A DNA stretch of 64,000 nt from positions 1,488,001 through 1,552,000 of the forward strand of contig NZ_CP120367.1 in NCBI RefSeq assembly GCF_029892045.1. The letters are read 5' to 3'. Under the pieces are notes generated by a model. The model searched no databases and was not told the DNA's origin. It saw only the letters and a list, made by a program, of their open reading frames with translations. Below are positions 8,507-19,742 of the stretch, piece by piece. Origin of the DNA: Sinorhizobium numidicum (GTDB taxonomy: Bacteria > Pseudomonadota > Alphaproteobacteria > Rhizobiales > Rhizobiaceae). A program made the position numbers and the translations under genes. How positions within the stretch are numbered: the stretch's first letter is position 1; each line of letters begins with the position of its first letter.

Positions 8507-10534
8507 ATGAATGTTTCGCAGAAGATCGAAACCCATGCCGCAGCATCGGAACGCAGCATGGCCGATGCCATCCGGTTTCTCGCCATGGATGCCGTGCAGA
8601 AGGCCAATTCCGGCCACCCCGGCATGCCGATGGGCATGGCCGACGCGGTGACCGTCCTCTTCAAGCGCTTTATCAAGATTGATCCCTCCCTGCCTGACTG
8701 GCCGGATCGCGATCGTTTCGTGCTTTCGGCTGGCCATGGTTCGATGCTGCTCTATTCCATCCATCATCTGATCGGCTTTGCCGACATGCCGATGGCCGAG
8801 CTCTCAGCCTTCCGCCAATTCGGCTCAAAAACTGCCGGCCACCCCGAATACGGCCATGCCCTCGGTGTCGAGACCACCACCGGCCCCCTCGGTCAGGGCA
8901 TAGCCACCGCCGTCGGCATGGCGATTGCCGAACAGATGATGGCCGCCCGCTTCGGCAGTTCGCTCTGCAATCACTTCACCTATGTGGTGGCCGGCGACGG
9001 CTGCCTGCAGGAGGGCATCAGCCACGAGGCGATCGACCTTGCCGGACATCTGAAGCTGCGCAAGCTCGTCGTGCTCTGGGACGACAACCGGATATCGATC
9101 GACGGATCGACCGATCTCTCCACCTCGATGGATCAGCTTGTACGGTTCCGCGGAGCCGGCTGGAATGCGCAACGCGTCGATGGCCACGATCCGCAAGCCG
9201 TGGCGAAGGCAATCGAGCGGGCCCGCCGGAGCCGCAAGCCATCGCTGATCGCCTGCCGCACCCGGATCGGCAAGGGGGCGGCCAGCATGGAAGGCTCGCA
9301 CAAGACCCATGGGGCGGCGCTCGGCGACAATGAAATCGCCGCGACACGCGAAAAGCTTGGCTGGTCCCATCCGCCCTTTTTCGTGCCGCCCGAGATCAAG
9401 TCCGCCTGGGAAAACGTGGCAGTGCGCGGCCGGGTGGCCCGCGAAGCCTGGGAAATCCGCCTCGACGCTTCGCGCTCGAAAAAGCGTTACGAACAGACCG
9501 TCGGCCGGCAGCTGGACGGCGATGTCGCCGATCTGCTGGCAAAGTTCCGGGCCGCGCATCGCAAGCGGGCATCGAAGGTCGCGACGCGGCAGGCCTCGCA
9601 GATGGCGCTGGAGGTCATCAACGCGGCGACTGCTTTGACGGTTGGCGGCTCCGCCGATCTGACCGGCTCGAATCTGACGATGACGTCGCAGACCCAGCCC
9701 ATTGCGCCTGGCAATTTCAAGGGCCGCTACCTGCATTACGGCATCCGCGAGCACGGCATGGCGGCCGCTATGAACGGCATCGCCTTGCATGGCGGCTTCA
9801 TTCCCTATGGCGGCACGTTCCTGGTATTTTCCGACTATGCTCGCGGCGCGATGCGCCTCTCGGCACTGATGGGCCTGCCTGTCGTCTATGTGCTGACCCA
9901 TGATTCCATCGGGCTGGGCGAGGACGGACCGACCCACCAGCCGGTCGAGCATCTGGCCATGCTGCGCGCCACTCCCAATCTCAATGTCTTTCGGCCCGCC
10001 GACATCATAGAGACGGCAGAATGCTGGGAGATCGCGCTTGGCGAGAAGAACACACCGAGCGTTCTTGCCCTTTCGCGGCAAGCTCTGCCGATGCTGCGCC
10101 ACACGGACGGGGACCAGAATTTGTCAGCGCTCGGGGCCTATGTCTTGAAGGAAGCGCGCGGGCCTCGCGACATCACGCTCCTTGCCACCGGATCCGAGGT
10201 CGAGATCGCCGTTGCCGCAGCGGAACGCTTGCAGACCGACGTGGGGTTGGAAGCGGCGGTGGTCTCCATGCCTTGCTGGGAGAAGTTCGAAGCCCAGGAT
10301 GCAGCGTATCAGAAGCAGGTCCTCGGAGATGCCCCACGCATTGCTGTCGAGGCGGCCGGTCGCCTCGGCTGGGATCGCTGGATGGGGCCGCACAGTGCCT
10401 TCGTTGGCATGCAAGGCTTCGGTGCCTCGGCACCGGCCGGAGACCTCTATCGCCATTTCGGCATCACCGCCGACCATGTCGTCGCCGAAGCCTTAAAGCT
10501 CGTCGGCGGGATTCCGAGGAGACGCCGCTCATGA
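8507..10534 (+). CDS. cbbT: Transketolase
   Basis: Thiamine diphosphate-dependent enzyme transferring two-carbon units in RuBP regeneration. The N-terminal domain has [15 protein letters not shown] and GHGSMLLYS near residues 30-85. The ThDP motif GDGCLQEG begins near 163. The central domain carries [15 protein letters not shown] near 415 and the [20 protein letters not shown] region near 463. It is 675 aa, a normal full length. GAGGAAACC precedes ATG 8507, ten bases after cbbP. Confidence 0.96.
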   Translation: MNVSQKIETHAAASERSMADAIRFLAMDAVQKANSGHPGMPMGMADAVTVLFKRFIKIDPSLPDWPDRDRFVLSAGHGSMLLYSIHHLIGFADMPMAELSAFRQFGSKTAGHPEYGHALGVETTTGPLGQGIATAVGMAIAEQMMAARFGSSLCNHFTYVVAGDGCLQEGISHEAIDLAGHLKLRKLVVLWDDNRISIDGSTDLSTSMDQLVRFRGAGWNAQRVDGHDPQAVAKAIERARRSRKPSLIACRTRIGKGAASMEGSHKTHGAALGDNEIAATREKLGWSHPPFFVPPEIKSAWENVAVRGRVAREAWEIRLDASRSKKRYEQTVGRQLDGDVADLLAKFRAAHRKRASKVATRQASQMALEVINAATALTVGGSADLTGSNLTMTSQTQPIAPGNFKGRYLHYGIREHGMAAAMNGIALHGGFIPYGGTFLVFSDYARGAMRLSALMGLPVVYVLTHDSIGLGEDGPTHQPVEHLAMLRATPNLNVFRPADIIETAECWEIALGEKNTPSVLALSRQALPMLRHTDGDQNLSALGAYVLKEARGPRDITLLATGSEVEIAVAAAERLQTDVGLEAAVVSMPCWEKFEAQDAAYQKQVLGDAPRIAVEAAGRLGWDRWMGPHSAFVGMQGFGASAPAGDLYRHFGITADHVVAEALKLVGGIPRRRRS

Positions 10535-10596
10535 CCACCGGGACCCGGCCCGCAGGCGGGCAAAGATATCATCAGATCATCGAAGGAGGTTTGACC

Positions 10597-11676
10597 ATGG
10601 CCCGTATAACGCTCCGCCAATTGCTCGATCATGCCGCCGAACGCACTTATGGTGTGCCGGCATTCAACATCAACAACATGGAACAGGGCCTGGCAATCAT
10701 GGAAGCGGCGCGCGCCTGCGACGCTCCTGTGATCCTGCAGGTCTCGCGCGGCGCCCGCTCCTATGCCAACGACATCATGCTCGCCAAGATGATGGAAGCG
10801 CTTGAGCAGATGTATCCCGACATCCCGCTCTGCATCCACCAGGATCATGGCAACAATGTCGCGACCTGCCTCACGGCGATCCAGCACGGCTTCACCTCGG
10901 TGATGATGGACGGCTCGTTGAAGGAGGATGCAAAGACCCCTGCCGACTACGCCTATAACGTCGCGATCACTGCCGAAGTGAGCCGCCTCGCCCATATGGT
11001 CGGCGCTTCGGTCGAGGGTGAACTCGGCTGCCTTGGATCGCTCGAAACGGGCCATGGTGAAGCTGAGGACGGCCACGGCTTCGAAGGCGCGCTCGATCGT
11101 TCGCAGCTTTTGACCGATCCGGATGAAGCCGCCCGCTTCGTCGCCGACACCGAGGTCGATGCGCTGGCTGTGGCCATCGGCACCTCGCACGGCGCCTACA
11201 AGTTCACCCGCAAGCCGACCGGCGAAGTGCTCGCCATGGACGTGATCGAGAATATCCATCGCCGGCTGCCAGACACCCATATCGTCATGCACGGCTCCTC
11301 TTCAGTGCCGCAGGAGTGGCAGGATGTCTTCAACGCCCATGGCGGCGAAATGCGAGAGACTTACGGCGTACCGGTCGAGGAGATCGTGCGGGGCATCCGC
11401 TTCGGCGTGCGCAAGGTCAATATCGACACGGATCTGCGCCTGGCGGCAGCCGCTGCCTTTCGCCGGGTGGCCGACACGAGCCGCGCCGAATTCGATCCGC
11501 GCAAATTCCTGAAACCCGCCATGGACGCCATGTCGGCGGTCTGCAAGGCCCGGCTCGAGGCCTTCGGCACCGCCGGCAACGCATCCCGCATCAAGGTCAC
11601 GCCGATGTCGGAAATGGCCCGACGCTACGCGAGCGGCTCCCTGAAACCCCAGACGGCGCGGTCGCAAGCCGCCTGA
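10597..11676 (+). CDS. cbbA: Class II fructose-bisphosphate aldolase
   Basis: Zinc-dependent aldolase that condenses triose phosphates to fructose 1,6-bisphosphate (and sedoheptulose bisphosphate) for RuBP regeneration. Recognised by [11 protein letters not shown] at the N terminus, the zinc-ligand segment CIHQDHGNN near residue 83, VEGELGCLG near 142, and [13 protein letters not shown] near 230 with the [12 protein letters not shown] phosphate-binding motif. ATG 10597 follows GAAGGAGGTTTGACC. An ATG at 10531 overlapping the cbbT stop is also in frame but lacks a comparable site and would add a 22-residue non-family leader. Length 359 aa. Confidence 0.95.
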   Translation: MARITLRQLLDHAAERTYGVPAFNINNMEQGLAIMEAARACDAPVILQVSRGARSYANDIMLAKMMEALEQMYPDIPLCIHQDHGNNVATCLTAIQHGFTSVMMDGSLKEDAKTPADYAYNVAITAEVSRLAHMVGASVEGELGCLGSLETGHGEAEDGHGFEGALDRSQLLTDPDEAARFVADTEVDALAVAIGTSHGAYKFTRKPTGEVLAMDVIENIHRRLPDTHIVMHGSSSVPQEWQDVFNAHGGEMRETYGVPVEEIVRGIRFGVRKVNIDTDLRLAAAAAFRRVADTSRAEFDPRKFLKPAMDAMSAVCKARLEAFGTAGNASRIKVTPMSEMARRYASGSLKPQTARSQAA

Positions 11677-13167
<1,491 letters not shown>

Positions 13168-13193
13168 CGGGCATGACAAGAAGGAGAGACGAC

Positions 13194-13583
13194 ATGCGTA
13201 TCACCCAAGGATGCTTCTCGTTCCTGCCGGATCTGACGGATGAGCAGATAACGGCACAGGTGGAATATTGCCTCGGCAAGGGATGGGCGATCGGCGTCGA
13301 ATATACCGACGACCCACACCCCCGCAACACCTATTGGGAAATGTGGGGCAATCCGATGTTCGACCTGAAGGACGCCAAGGGCGTGATGATGGAACTGGAA
13401 GATTGCCGCAAGGCCCATCCGCAGGACTACATCCGCCTCAACGCCTTCGATTCCAGCCGCGGCCTCGAGACCGTGACGATGTCCTTCATCGTTAACCGTC
13501 CCGACAACGAACCGAAACTGCGGATGACCCGGACGGAAAGCCGCGGTCGCAACCAGCACTACGCCTGGGAAACGCGGCGGTAG
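13194..13583 (+). CDS. cbbS: RuBisCO small subunit
   Basis: Structural small subunit of the L8S8 holoenzyme. Recognised by [20 protein letters not shown] at the N terminus, [20 protein letters not shown] near 30-50, and the red-type C-terminal extension [23 protein letters not shown] 13194 follows AAGAAGGAGAGACGAC. The frame is open further upstream into cbbL, but those residues are not small-subunit sequence. Length 129 aa; 26 bases downstream of cbbL. Confidence 0.97.
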   Translation: MRITQGCFSFLPDLTDEQITAQVEYCLGKGWAIGVEYTDDPHPRNTYWEMWGNPMFDLKDAKGVMMELEDCRKAHPQDYIRLNAFDSSRGLETVTMSFIVNRPDNEPKLRMTRTESRGRNQHYAWETRR

Positions 13584-13596
13584 AGGGAGCAAACAA

Positions 13597-14532
13597 ATGG
13601 TGGTGCCGGAAGCCCTATCAAGCACCGAAAGCCTGCCGACATCGGTCGATCTCGCCGAAGAATACAAAGCCTCCGGCGTCGCCGAAATCCTCGATGAGCT
13701 GGATCGAGAGCTCGTCGGGCTTAAACCTGTGAAGCAGCGGATCCGCGAGACGGCAGCCCTGCTGCTCGTTGAGCGGGCCCGCCGTGCAATGGGCCTCACG
13801 CACGAGGCGCCGTCGCTGCACATGAGCTTCACGGGCAATCCGGGCACCGGCAAGACAACGGTCGCCTTACGCATGGCCAATCTGCTGCACAGGCTCGGGT
13901 ATATCCGCAAGGGGCATCTGGTGTCGGTGACGCGCGACGATCTGGTGGGGCAGTATATCGGCCACACCGCGCCGAAAACCAAGGAGATCCTGAAGAAGGC
14001 AATGGGCGGCGTGCTGTTCATCGACGAGGCCTATTATCTCTACCGCCCGGACAACGAGCGCGACTACGGCCAGGAAGCGATCGAGATCCTGCTGCAGGTG
14101 ATGGAGAACAACCGCGACGATCTGGTGGTCATTCTCGCCGGCTACGCCGATCGCATGGACCGCTTTTTCGAGAGCAATCCGGGCTTCCGCTCGCGCATTG
14201 CTCACCATATTGATTTCCCCGACTACGACGACGATGAGTTGCTGTCGATCGCCGAGAGCATGCTGCGCCGACAGGGCTATCACTTCGACACCAAGGCGAT
14301 CGCCATGATGGGCAACTACATCTCCCGTCGTCGGCGCCAGCCGCATTTCGCCAATGCGCGCTCGATCCGCAACGCGCTCGACCGGGCCCGGCTGCGGCAG
14401 GCGAACCGCCTGTTCGAGGAAAGCGTCGGGCCGGTCGACGCCGAGCAACTGTCAACCATCACGGCTCGGGACATTTCCGCCAGCCGCGTGTTCAGCAAGG
14501 TCCAGCCCCATCATTCGGAGATATCGTCATGA
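13597..14532 (+). CDS. cbbX: CbbX, red-type RuBisCO activase (AAA+)
   Basis: Hexameric AAA+ ATPase that remodels inhibited red-type RuBisCO by pulling the large-subunit C terminus. Walker [16 protein letters not shown] is near residue 77, Walker [22 protein letters not shown] near 137, and sensor and arginine-finger regions ([22 protein letters not shown]) near 182. The 311 aa length is typical. Its stop overlaps the cbbE ATG (ATGA at 14529-14532), indicating coupled translation. Confidence 0.96.
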   Translation: MVVPEALSSTESLPTSVDLAEEYKASGVAEILDELDRELVGLKPVKQRIRETAALLLVERARRAMGLTHEAPSLHMSFTGNPGTGKTTVALRMANLLHRLGYIRKGHLVSVTRDDLVGQYIGHTAPKTKEILKKAMGGVLFIDEAYYLYRPDNERDYGQEAIEILLQVMENNRDDLVVILAGYADRMDRFFESNPGFRSRIAHHIDFPDYDDDELLSIAESMLRRQGYHFDTKAIAMMGNYISRRRRQPHFANARSIRNALDRARLRQANRLFEESVGPVDAEQLSTITARDISASRVFSKVQPHHSEISS

Positions 14533-15224
14533 GCCAGAAGACCATCATAGCCCCCTCGGTTCTCTCGGCTGATTTCTCGCGGCTCGGCGAAGAGGTCGAG
14601 ACTATCTGCCAGGCGGGCGCCGATTGGATCCACCTTGACGTGATGGATGGGCATTTCGTGCCCAACATCACCTTCGGGCCACCGGTCATCAAAGCGATCC
14701 GAAACCGAACAGACAAGGTGTTCGACTGTCATTTGATGATCGCACCGGCCGACCCCTTTCTCGGCGCCTTCGCCGATGCCGGCTGCGATATCATCACCGT
14801 GCATGCCGAAGCCACTACCCACCTCGACCGGTCGTTACAGGCGATCCGCGACCTTGGTTGCAAGGCCGGCGTATCGCTCAATCCCTCGACGCCGGAAACC
14901 GTCATCGAATATGTACTTGACCGGCTCGACCTAATCCTCCTGATGACCGTCAATCCCGGCTTCGGCGGCCAGGCCTTCATCCCGTCCGTCGTCGAAAAGG
15001 TGGCCAGGGTCCGGGCGATGATCGGCCCGAGGCCCATCCTGATCGAAATCGACGGCGGCGTGACACCCGAGACCGCGCCGCTGGTCGCTCGAGCAGGCGC
15101 CGACGTGCTCGTCGCCGGCTCGGCTGTCTTCAGAGGCGGGCCGGAGGCTTATGCCGGTAATATAGGCGCGCTGCGCGCCGCCGCCGACGACCCGGGTCTG
15201 GCTGCGCTTCGAAAAACAAGGTGA
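14529..15224 (+). CDS. cbbE: Ribulose-phosphate 3-epimerase
   Basis: Converts xylulose 5-phosphate to ribulose 5-phosphate for phosphoribulokinase. TIM-barrel signatures are [15 protein letters not shown] at the N terminus, [19 protein letters not shown] near 33-52, [13 protein letters not shown] near 140 and [12 protein letters not shown] near 178. The 231 aa length is normal. Translationally coupled to cbbX. Last enzyme of the core cbb operon. Confidence 0.95.
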   Translation: MSQKTIIAPSVLSADFSRLGEEVETICQAGADWIHLDVMDGHFVPNITFGPPVIKAIRNRTDKVFDCHLMIAPADPFLGAFADAGCDIITVHAEATTHLDRSLQAIRDLGCKAGVSLNPSTPETVIEYVLDRLDLILLMTVNPGFGGQAFIPSVVEKVARVRAMIGPRPILIEIDGGVTPETAPLVARAGADVLVAGSAVFRGGPEAYAGNIGALRAAADDPGLAALRKTR

Positions 15225-15245
15225 CGAAGGCAAGGTGACGGCGGC

Positions 15246-15797
15246 ATGGCAGCGACTCCACCCCTCTGCGATTTCGGCTGGAAAGCCGTCGATGCCCGCC
15301 TGCCGGGTACGGACGGCCGTGCCTATTCGATCCTGGACCTTTCCGGGCCGAACGGGCTGGTTGTTGCCTTCATCTGCAATCACTGCCCCTATGTGAAAGC
15401 GGTCATCGCCCGCATCGTGCGGGACGCAATCGACCTGGAGGCCTACGGCATCGGTTTCGTGGCGATCAGCGCCAACGATGTCGAGGCCTATCCGCAGGAT
15501 TCATTCGACAACATGAAGCGCTTCGCGTCGGAAAACGCCCTGCCCTTTCCCTATCTCTTCAATGAGGACCAATCCGTCGCCAAAGCCTATGGCGCCGTCT
15601 GCACGCCCGACTTCTTCGGCTTCAACAAGGATATGGACTTGCAATATCGCGGCCGGCTGGACGCCTCGCGCAAGGAAATCGGCCCTGCTGATCTGAGGCG
15701 TGATCTCTATGAGGCCATGGTCATGGTTTCGCAGACCGGCAAAGGTCCGGCGGAGCAGCAGCCCTCGATCGGCTGCGCCATCAAATGGAAAACGTGA
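15246..15797 (+). CDS. Thioredoxin-fold (AhpC/TSA-like) protein
   Basis: Thioredoxin-like or peroxiredoxin-like protein. It has the FICNHCPYVKAVIAR active-site segment (Cys-Asn-His-Cys) near residue 45, GFVAISANDVEAYPQDS near 72, FPYLFNEDQSVAKAYGAVCT near 100 and a final PSIGCAIKWK. No signal peptide, so cytoplasmic. It follows cbbE by 21 bases on the same strand and probably belongs to the same transcript, so a redox role near the Calvin enzymes is possible but unproven. The start behind GGTGACGGCGGC is weak. Length 183 aa. Confidence 0.85.
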   Translation: MAATPPLCDFGWKAVDARLPGTDGRAYSILDLSGPNGLVVAFICNHCPYVKAVIARIVRDAIDLEAYGIGFVAISANDVEAYPQDSFDNMKRFASENALPFPYLFNEDQSVAKAYGAVCTPDFFGFNKDMDLQYRGRLDASRKEIGPADLRRDLYEAMVMVSQTGKGPAEQQPSIGCAIKWKT

Positions 15798-16026
15798 CTG
15801 AAGTCTGTCAGGTCTGAATAGAAGCAACGCCATTGGGCCGCCGGGACGGTTGCTTCATCGGACGGCTTGGCCGTAGGCAACGGCCGCCAAGTTTCCACGG
15901 CAGAAAAACGCCTCAGACCCCGCCCGTTCGGAGTCCTCCTTAATAACAGGAGGCGACGGGCGGAGTCCGAGGGAGAGGCGTTCGGGCTCGCTAAATGTTG
16001 CGTGATGCCACGGCGGGCGCAACACG
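15798..16026. other. Convergent intergenic region
   Basis: No gene seen. It separates the plus-strand cbb operon from minus-strand gfa and contains a long imperfect inverted repeat (15907-15982) that could act as a bidirectional terminator or processing site. Confidence 0.6.
15907..15982. repeat. Long imperfect inverted repeat between convergent genes
   Basis: The arms pair in blocks: AACGCCTC with GAGGCGTT at the outer ends, CCGCCCGT with ACGGGCGG in the middle, and TCCTCCT with AGGAGG around a TAATAAC loop. The stem would be strong. There is no T-run of terminator length on either side, so its terminator role is only inferred from the convergent position. Confidence 0.5.
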
Positions 16027-16596
16027 TCAGGCCGGCAGGGCGCCGGACTGTTTGGCGACATGCGTGGCGATCGCATCCATCAGCGCCGGAGACAACGCAT
16101 CGTAGGGCGACAGGCCGAGTTCCGTCAGGCGTGCACGTATTTCCGGCATCCTGTCGGGGTTGACTCCGCTTTCGATGACCGAAGAAACGAAGGCAGCGAA
16201 TTCCGGCGGCGACCAGCCCATCTCGTCACTGAGCTCGGTATGCACGAAATCGAGGCCATAGAAGGGATGCTTGGTGTTTTCGATCCGGCCATACATGTGC
16301 GTGCCGCAATCCTTGCAGGCGTAACGCTGGATCGTCGCGCTCGGATCGACGATCTGCAGTTTCTCTGAGCCTGAGGCGACACTCACCTTGTCGCGGCCGA
16401 CGACGGCGATCTGCGCAAAGACGGCACCCTCCGGCTTCCAGCATTTGGTGCAGCCGCAGGCATGGTTGTGCGCCGTCTGCGCGCCGATTTCAACGGCCAC
16501 CGGATTGGTGGCGCATTTGCATTTCAGCGTGCCGCCGTGAAAGTCCGGACTGGCAGGCGGAAAGCCGTTGTCGATGGACGGATGTAGCTTGAGCAT
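16027..16596 (-). CDS. gfa: S-(hydroxymethyl)glutathione synthase
   Basis: Glutathione-dependent formaldehyde-activating enzyme of the GFA/CENP-V zinc fold, thought to promote condensation of formaldehyde with glutathione. Zinc cysteines are visible in GTLKCKC near residue 22, [14 protein letters not shown] near 45 and [13 protein letters not shown] near 95. ATG 16596 follows GAGGAGGAACCA; upstream codons of the open frame are not family sequence. The 189 aa length is standard. It supplies the substrate of the class III alcohol dehydrogenase at 31324-32451 in this window, tying it to methanol oxidation. Confidence 0.93.
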   Translation of the reverse strand: MLKLHPSIDNGFPPASPDFHGGTLKCKCATNPVAVEIGAQTAHNHACGCTKCWKPEGAVFAQIAVVGRDKVSVASGSEKLQIVDPSATIQRYACKDCGTHMYGRIENTKHPFYGLDFVHTELSDEMGWSPPEFAAFVSSVIESGVNPDRMPEIRARLTELGLSPYDALSPALMDAIATHVAKQSGALPA

Positions 16597-16707
16597 TGGT
16601 TCCTCCTCGGCTGTGGACGTCTTTCGTTCGCAAGCAGGATCATGGCAAATGCCGCTGACGGCAATATAGCGGAAAGTGTCGGTTTTTGGCGTCGAACCGC
16701 TGCGACT

Positions 16708-16809
16708 ACAGCGCCGCGCGTCCAATTGGACGCGCAAAGGTCGCTGTAGCACTTTGAAGTGCTGCATGATTTTGTCCTTAAATCGATTCCGATTTAAGGA
16801 ATCACGCAG
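16708..16809 (+). repeat. RIME-type palindromic repeat, copy 2
   Basis: Same two-palindrome unit as at 1491: ACAGCGCCGCGCGTCC to GGTCGCTGT, then a diverged CTGCATGATTTTGTCCTTAA arm closing with CACGCAG. It lies between the start of gfa and the 3' end of the ABC permease gene. Confidence 0.8.
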
Positions 16810-16820
16810 TAGCGCCCGGC

Positions 16821-17612
16821 TCAGCCCTTCGAGCGGAGCATGGCGCGGGCCGGATTATAGCCCCAGAGGGCGGCCAGCATGAACAAGACGAAGCAGATGC
16901 TGACCCAGGCGAGCGCCGTAAGATTAAGCTCGCCATAAAGCGCAAAGCGTATCAGTTCGACCGCATGGGTGAACGGATTCAAGGCGCAAATGTCGCGCAG
17001 CAGCGGCGAGCTTTCCGCCATCTTCCATAACGGATAAAGCGCCGAGGACAGGAAGAACATCGGGAAGATCACGAAGTTCATAACGCCAGCGAAATTCTCG
17101 AGCTGCCGGACGGTCGAGGAAATCAGCAGCCCGAGCGCGCCGAGCATCAATCCGCTGACCACCAATGCCGGCAGCACCGCGATATAGCCGACGGGTGGCA
17201 TAGTAATACCGGTCAGCGCCGCAATCGCCAGGAACACGGCCACCTGCAAGATGGATACGATCACACCGGCCAGCAGCTTTGAGAACAGCAACCACCAGCG
17301 CGGCAGGGGGGAGGTCAGCAAGAGCCGCATCGACCCCATTTCCTGATCATAGACCAGCGACAAGGACGATTGCATGCCGTTGAACAGCTGGATCATGCCG
17401 CAAAGCCCCGGAACGATATAGACCTCGTAGGTGATATAGGTCTGGTAGGGCGGGATGATCGACACGCCGAGCGCTGCGCGGAAGCCGGCGGCAAAGACGA
17501 TAAGCCAGACGAGAGGGCGAACGAGCGCCGCCAGAAACCGGCCGCGCTGGCGAATGAAGCGCAGGTTTTCGCGGGTGACGATGGCGGAAAGCGCAATCAA
17601 CCATGCCTTCAT
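16821..17612 (-). CDS. ABC-2 type permease of PQQ-linked alcohol oxidation system
   Basis: Integral membrane subunit of an ABC-2 transporter with about six hydrophobic segments (for example [16 protein letters not shown] near 33, [16 protein letters not shown] near 65, [15 protein letters not shown] near 125, and a C-terminal span). The family motif [14 protein letters not shown] is near 103. Its ATG overlaps the stop of the partner ATPase gene (17609-17612). ABC-2 permeases of this type (PedC-like) recur beside PQQ-dependent alcohol dehydrogenases. Substrate unknown. Last gene of the operon. Length 263 aa. Confidence 0.88.
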   Translation of the reverse strand: MKAWLIALSAIVTRENLRFIRQRGRFLAALVRPLVWLIVFAAGFRAALGVSIIPPYQTYITYEVYIVPGLCGMIQLFNGMQSSLSLVYDQEMGSMRLLLTSPLPRWWLLFSKLLAGVIVSILQVAVFLAIAALTGITMPPVGYIAVLPALVVSGLMLGALGLLISSTVRQLENFAGVMNFVIFPMFFLSSALYPLWKMAESSPLLRDICALNPFTHAVELIRFALYGELNLTALAWVSICFVLFMLAALWGYNPARAMLRSKG

Positions 17613-18349
17613 GCCGGAACCTCCCGGCCCTCGGCCGTCATCGACAGGAAAGCCTTGGCAAGCCCGTGTCCGCCCCCCTGGCCGCCAGCGAGGTCCTCGG
17701 CACCGCCATCGCTGAGGACCTTTCCACGATGCAGCACGACGACCTGGTCGGCCGGTCGGATCTCGTCGACGAGATGGGTTGCCCAGAGCACGGCAAGCCC
17801 GCGCTCGGCCAGCAGATGCACGTGATCGGTGATCGCCTGCCGGGAGGCCGCGTCCAATCCGACCGTCGGTTCATCGAGCAGCAGGATCTGCGGGCCGTGG
17901 ATCAGCGCCCGTGCGATCTCCATACGCCGTCGGTGCCCGCCGTTTAGGGCGCGCACCTGCTCATCGGCCCGCTCAGCCATGCCGAGCTGCGCCAGCGCCG
18001 CGTCGATCGCCAAGCCGGCCGGGCGTCCCGACAGTCCGTGTAGTCCGGCGAAATAACGCAGGTTGCGGCGCACCGTCATGTCCAGGTCGAGTGTCGGTTG
18101 CTGGAACACAACGCCGATGCGGGCGAGCGCCGCACGCGGAGCGCGAGCAATATCGAAGCCGGCCACGCCGATGTGGCCCTCCCCTGTCACGATCAGCCGA
18201 GTCAGGAGAGCGAACAGCGTCGATTTGCCGGCACCGTTCGGCCCAAGCAGCGCACAGAACCGGCCAGCCGCCACGGAGAAACTGACATCGTCGAGCGCTT
18301 TGCGCGACCCGTAGCTGTAGCTGACATGGCTGATCTCGAGCCCAATCAT
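17609..18349 (-). CDS. ABC transporter ATP-binding protein (PQQ-associated)
   Basis: ATPase partner of the adjacent ABC-2 permease. Walker A GPNGAGKST is near residue 35, Walker B ILLLDEPTVGLD near 155, and the switch His is in LWATHLVDE. The signature loop reads LNGGHRRR rather than LSGGQ, as is common in this subfamily. ATG 18349 overlaps the preceding stop (ATGA); the longer open frame is out of family. Length 246 aa. The family is recognised as an ATP-binding subunit recurrent in PQQ-dependent alcohol dehydrogenase clusters. Confidence 0.9.
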   Translation of the reverse strand: MIGLEISHVSYSYGSRKALDDVSFSVAAGRFCALLGPNGAGKSTLFALLTRLIVTGEGHIGVAGFDIARAPRAALARIGVVFQQPTLDLDMTVRRNLRYFAGLHGLSGRPAGLAIDAALAQLGMAERADEQVRALNGGHRRRMEIARALIHGPQILLLDEPTVGLDAASRQAITDHVHLLAERGLAVLWATHLVDEIRPADQVVVLHRGKVLSDGGAEDLAGGQGGGHGLAKAFLSMTAEGREVPA

Positions 18350-18984
18350 GACGCGCCCTCCCAGGACACTGATGCCGGTCCTGCGGCCAAGTCGCCGGTA
18401 ATTGTCGCCGGTCTCCCGGCAAGGCGTAGGCAGCGCCGGGCCAGCCGGTGCGCCTCGACGTCTGAATGGGTCACGAGAATGACGGCAGGGCCGGTTTCCG
18501 CGATCAGCGCCTCGGTCAACGCCAACATTTCCTCCGCGGTCGTCGGATCGAGCGACACATAGGGCTCGTCCATCACCAGAAGGTCGGGCCGTCCGGCAAA
18601 GGCGCGCGCCAGAGCCAGCCGTCGCCGCTGGCCGAGCGACAGCTGGCCGGGAAAGAACTGGGCCTTGTCGACGATGCCGATCCGCTCCAGCGCCGAAAGC
18701 GCCGCTTCGGTCCCGAGTTCCGGATGCACCAACGTCAGGTTCTCCAATACGCTCCGCCACGGCAGCAGAACGGGCTCCTGAAACACCATGGCGATCTTGT
18801 TCGGGCGGGTGATCTCGCCCTTGAAAGCCGGGTCGATGCCGGCGATCAGCCGAAGCAGCGTCGACTTGCCGATGCCTGATGCACCAAGGATGGCGATGGT
18901 CTCGCCGACCTCCATCTCGAAACGGATATCGCGCAGGATCTCCTCCTCGCCGAATGTCTTTCGTCTGACATCGATCTTAATCAT
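18346..18984 (-). CDS. ABC transporter ATP-binding protein (nitrate/taurine type)
   Basis: ATPase of the second ABC system. Walker A GASGIGKST is near residue 34, the Q-loop is VFQEPVLLPW, the signature LSLGQRRR near 117, Walker B LLVMDEPYVSLDP near 138 and the switch His in VTHSD. It is short at 212 aa but complete. ATG 18984 overlaps the stop of the permease gene, and its own stop overlaps the next ATPase start, so four genes here are translationally linked. Confidence 0.9.
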   Translation of the reverse strand: MIKIDVRRKTFGEEEILRDIRFEMEVGETIAILGASGIGKSTLLRLIAGIDPAFKGEITRPNKIAMVFQEPVLLPWRSVLENLTLVHPELGTEAALSALERIGIVDKAQFFPGQLSLGQRRRLALARAFAGRPDLLVMDEPYVSLDPTTAEEMLALTEALIAETGPAVILVTHSDVEAHRLARRCLRLAGRPATITGDLAAGPASVSWEGAS

Positions 18985-19742
18985 GCCGTCCTCCAGCGCC
19001 GCACCCGGCGTTCCGCCGGCTGCTGGATCAGCGCCTCGACCAGTAGCATCACGCCGATGAAAGACAGCGCATAGACCAGCACCATGGCAACGTCGAAGAG
19101 CTGGAAATAGAAATGGATCTGGAAGCCGATGCCGCTGGAGCGGCCGAGAAACTCGACCACCAGCACGATCTTCCAAATCACCGCAATGCCGGAGCGGGCA
19201 GCACCGGCAATGAAAGGCGCAAGCTGCGGTGTGACCACGTGGCGCAGCCGCGCCAGCGGCCGCATGCGATAGACCTGGGCCATGGCGTCGAGGTTCGGAT
19301 CGAGTGCCCGTGCGCCTTCTCGCAGGATCGTGGCGACGTTCGGAATCTTGTTGAGCACCACGGCAATGATTGCCGCGGTCTCGTTCAGGCCGATCCAGAG
19401 ATAGCACAGCACGATGAGCACGAGGGCCGGCAGATTGAGAAACACGACAAGCCATGGATCGAGCCATCGATCGACGGAGGGAACGCGCCCCATAAGAAAA
19501 CCGACCGCCACGCCGATGGCCATCGCCGGTACGAAGGCGCAAATCACGCGCCACAACGTCATGCCGAGGTGATACGGCAAAGCGCCGGAAACAGCGGCTT
19601 TCGCAAAGGGTACCCACAGCGCCCAGGGCTGAGGCAGGACGGACGCGTCCGCCGTCAGTTCGGCCGCCGCTATCCAGACCAGAAGCAGAAGCCCGAGCGA
19701 CAATGCGCGCACCAGCGCAGGGTGTTGCAGCGTTTTATTCAA
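18981..19742 (-). CDS. ABC transporter permease (nitrate/sulfonate/taurine type)
   Basis: Binding-protein-dependent inner-membrane permease with about six hydrophobic segments and the EAA-loop region (ARALDPNLDAMAQVYRMRPL) near residue 145. The start is uncertain. TTG 19742 overlaps the stop of the upstream binding-protein gene and gives 253 aa beginning just before the first membrane span; another in-frame TTG at 19802 would add 20 polar residues. Neither has a clear ribosome binding site, so coupling to the upstream gene is likely. It partners the ATPase at 18346 and the binding protein at 19735. Confidence 0.88.
   Translation of the reverse strand: MNKTLQHPALVRALSLGLLLLVWIAAAELTADASVLPQPWALWVPFAKAAVSGALPYHLGMTLWRVICAFVPAMAIGVAVGFLMGRVPSVDRWLDPWLVVFLNLPALVLIVLCYLWIGLNETAAIIAVVLNKIPNVATILREGARALDPNLDAMAQVYRMRPLARLRHVVTPQLAPFIAGAARSGIAVIWKIVLVVEFLGRSSGIGFQIHFYFQLFDVAMVLVYALSFIGVMLLVEALIQQPAERRVRRWRTA

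Noticed and set aside
10021..10596. Upstream extension of the aldolase reading frame
   Set aside because: It overlaps transketolase in another frame and lacks aldolase sequence. The good ribosome binding site is at 10583-10590.
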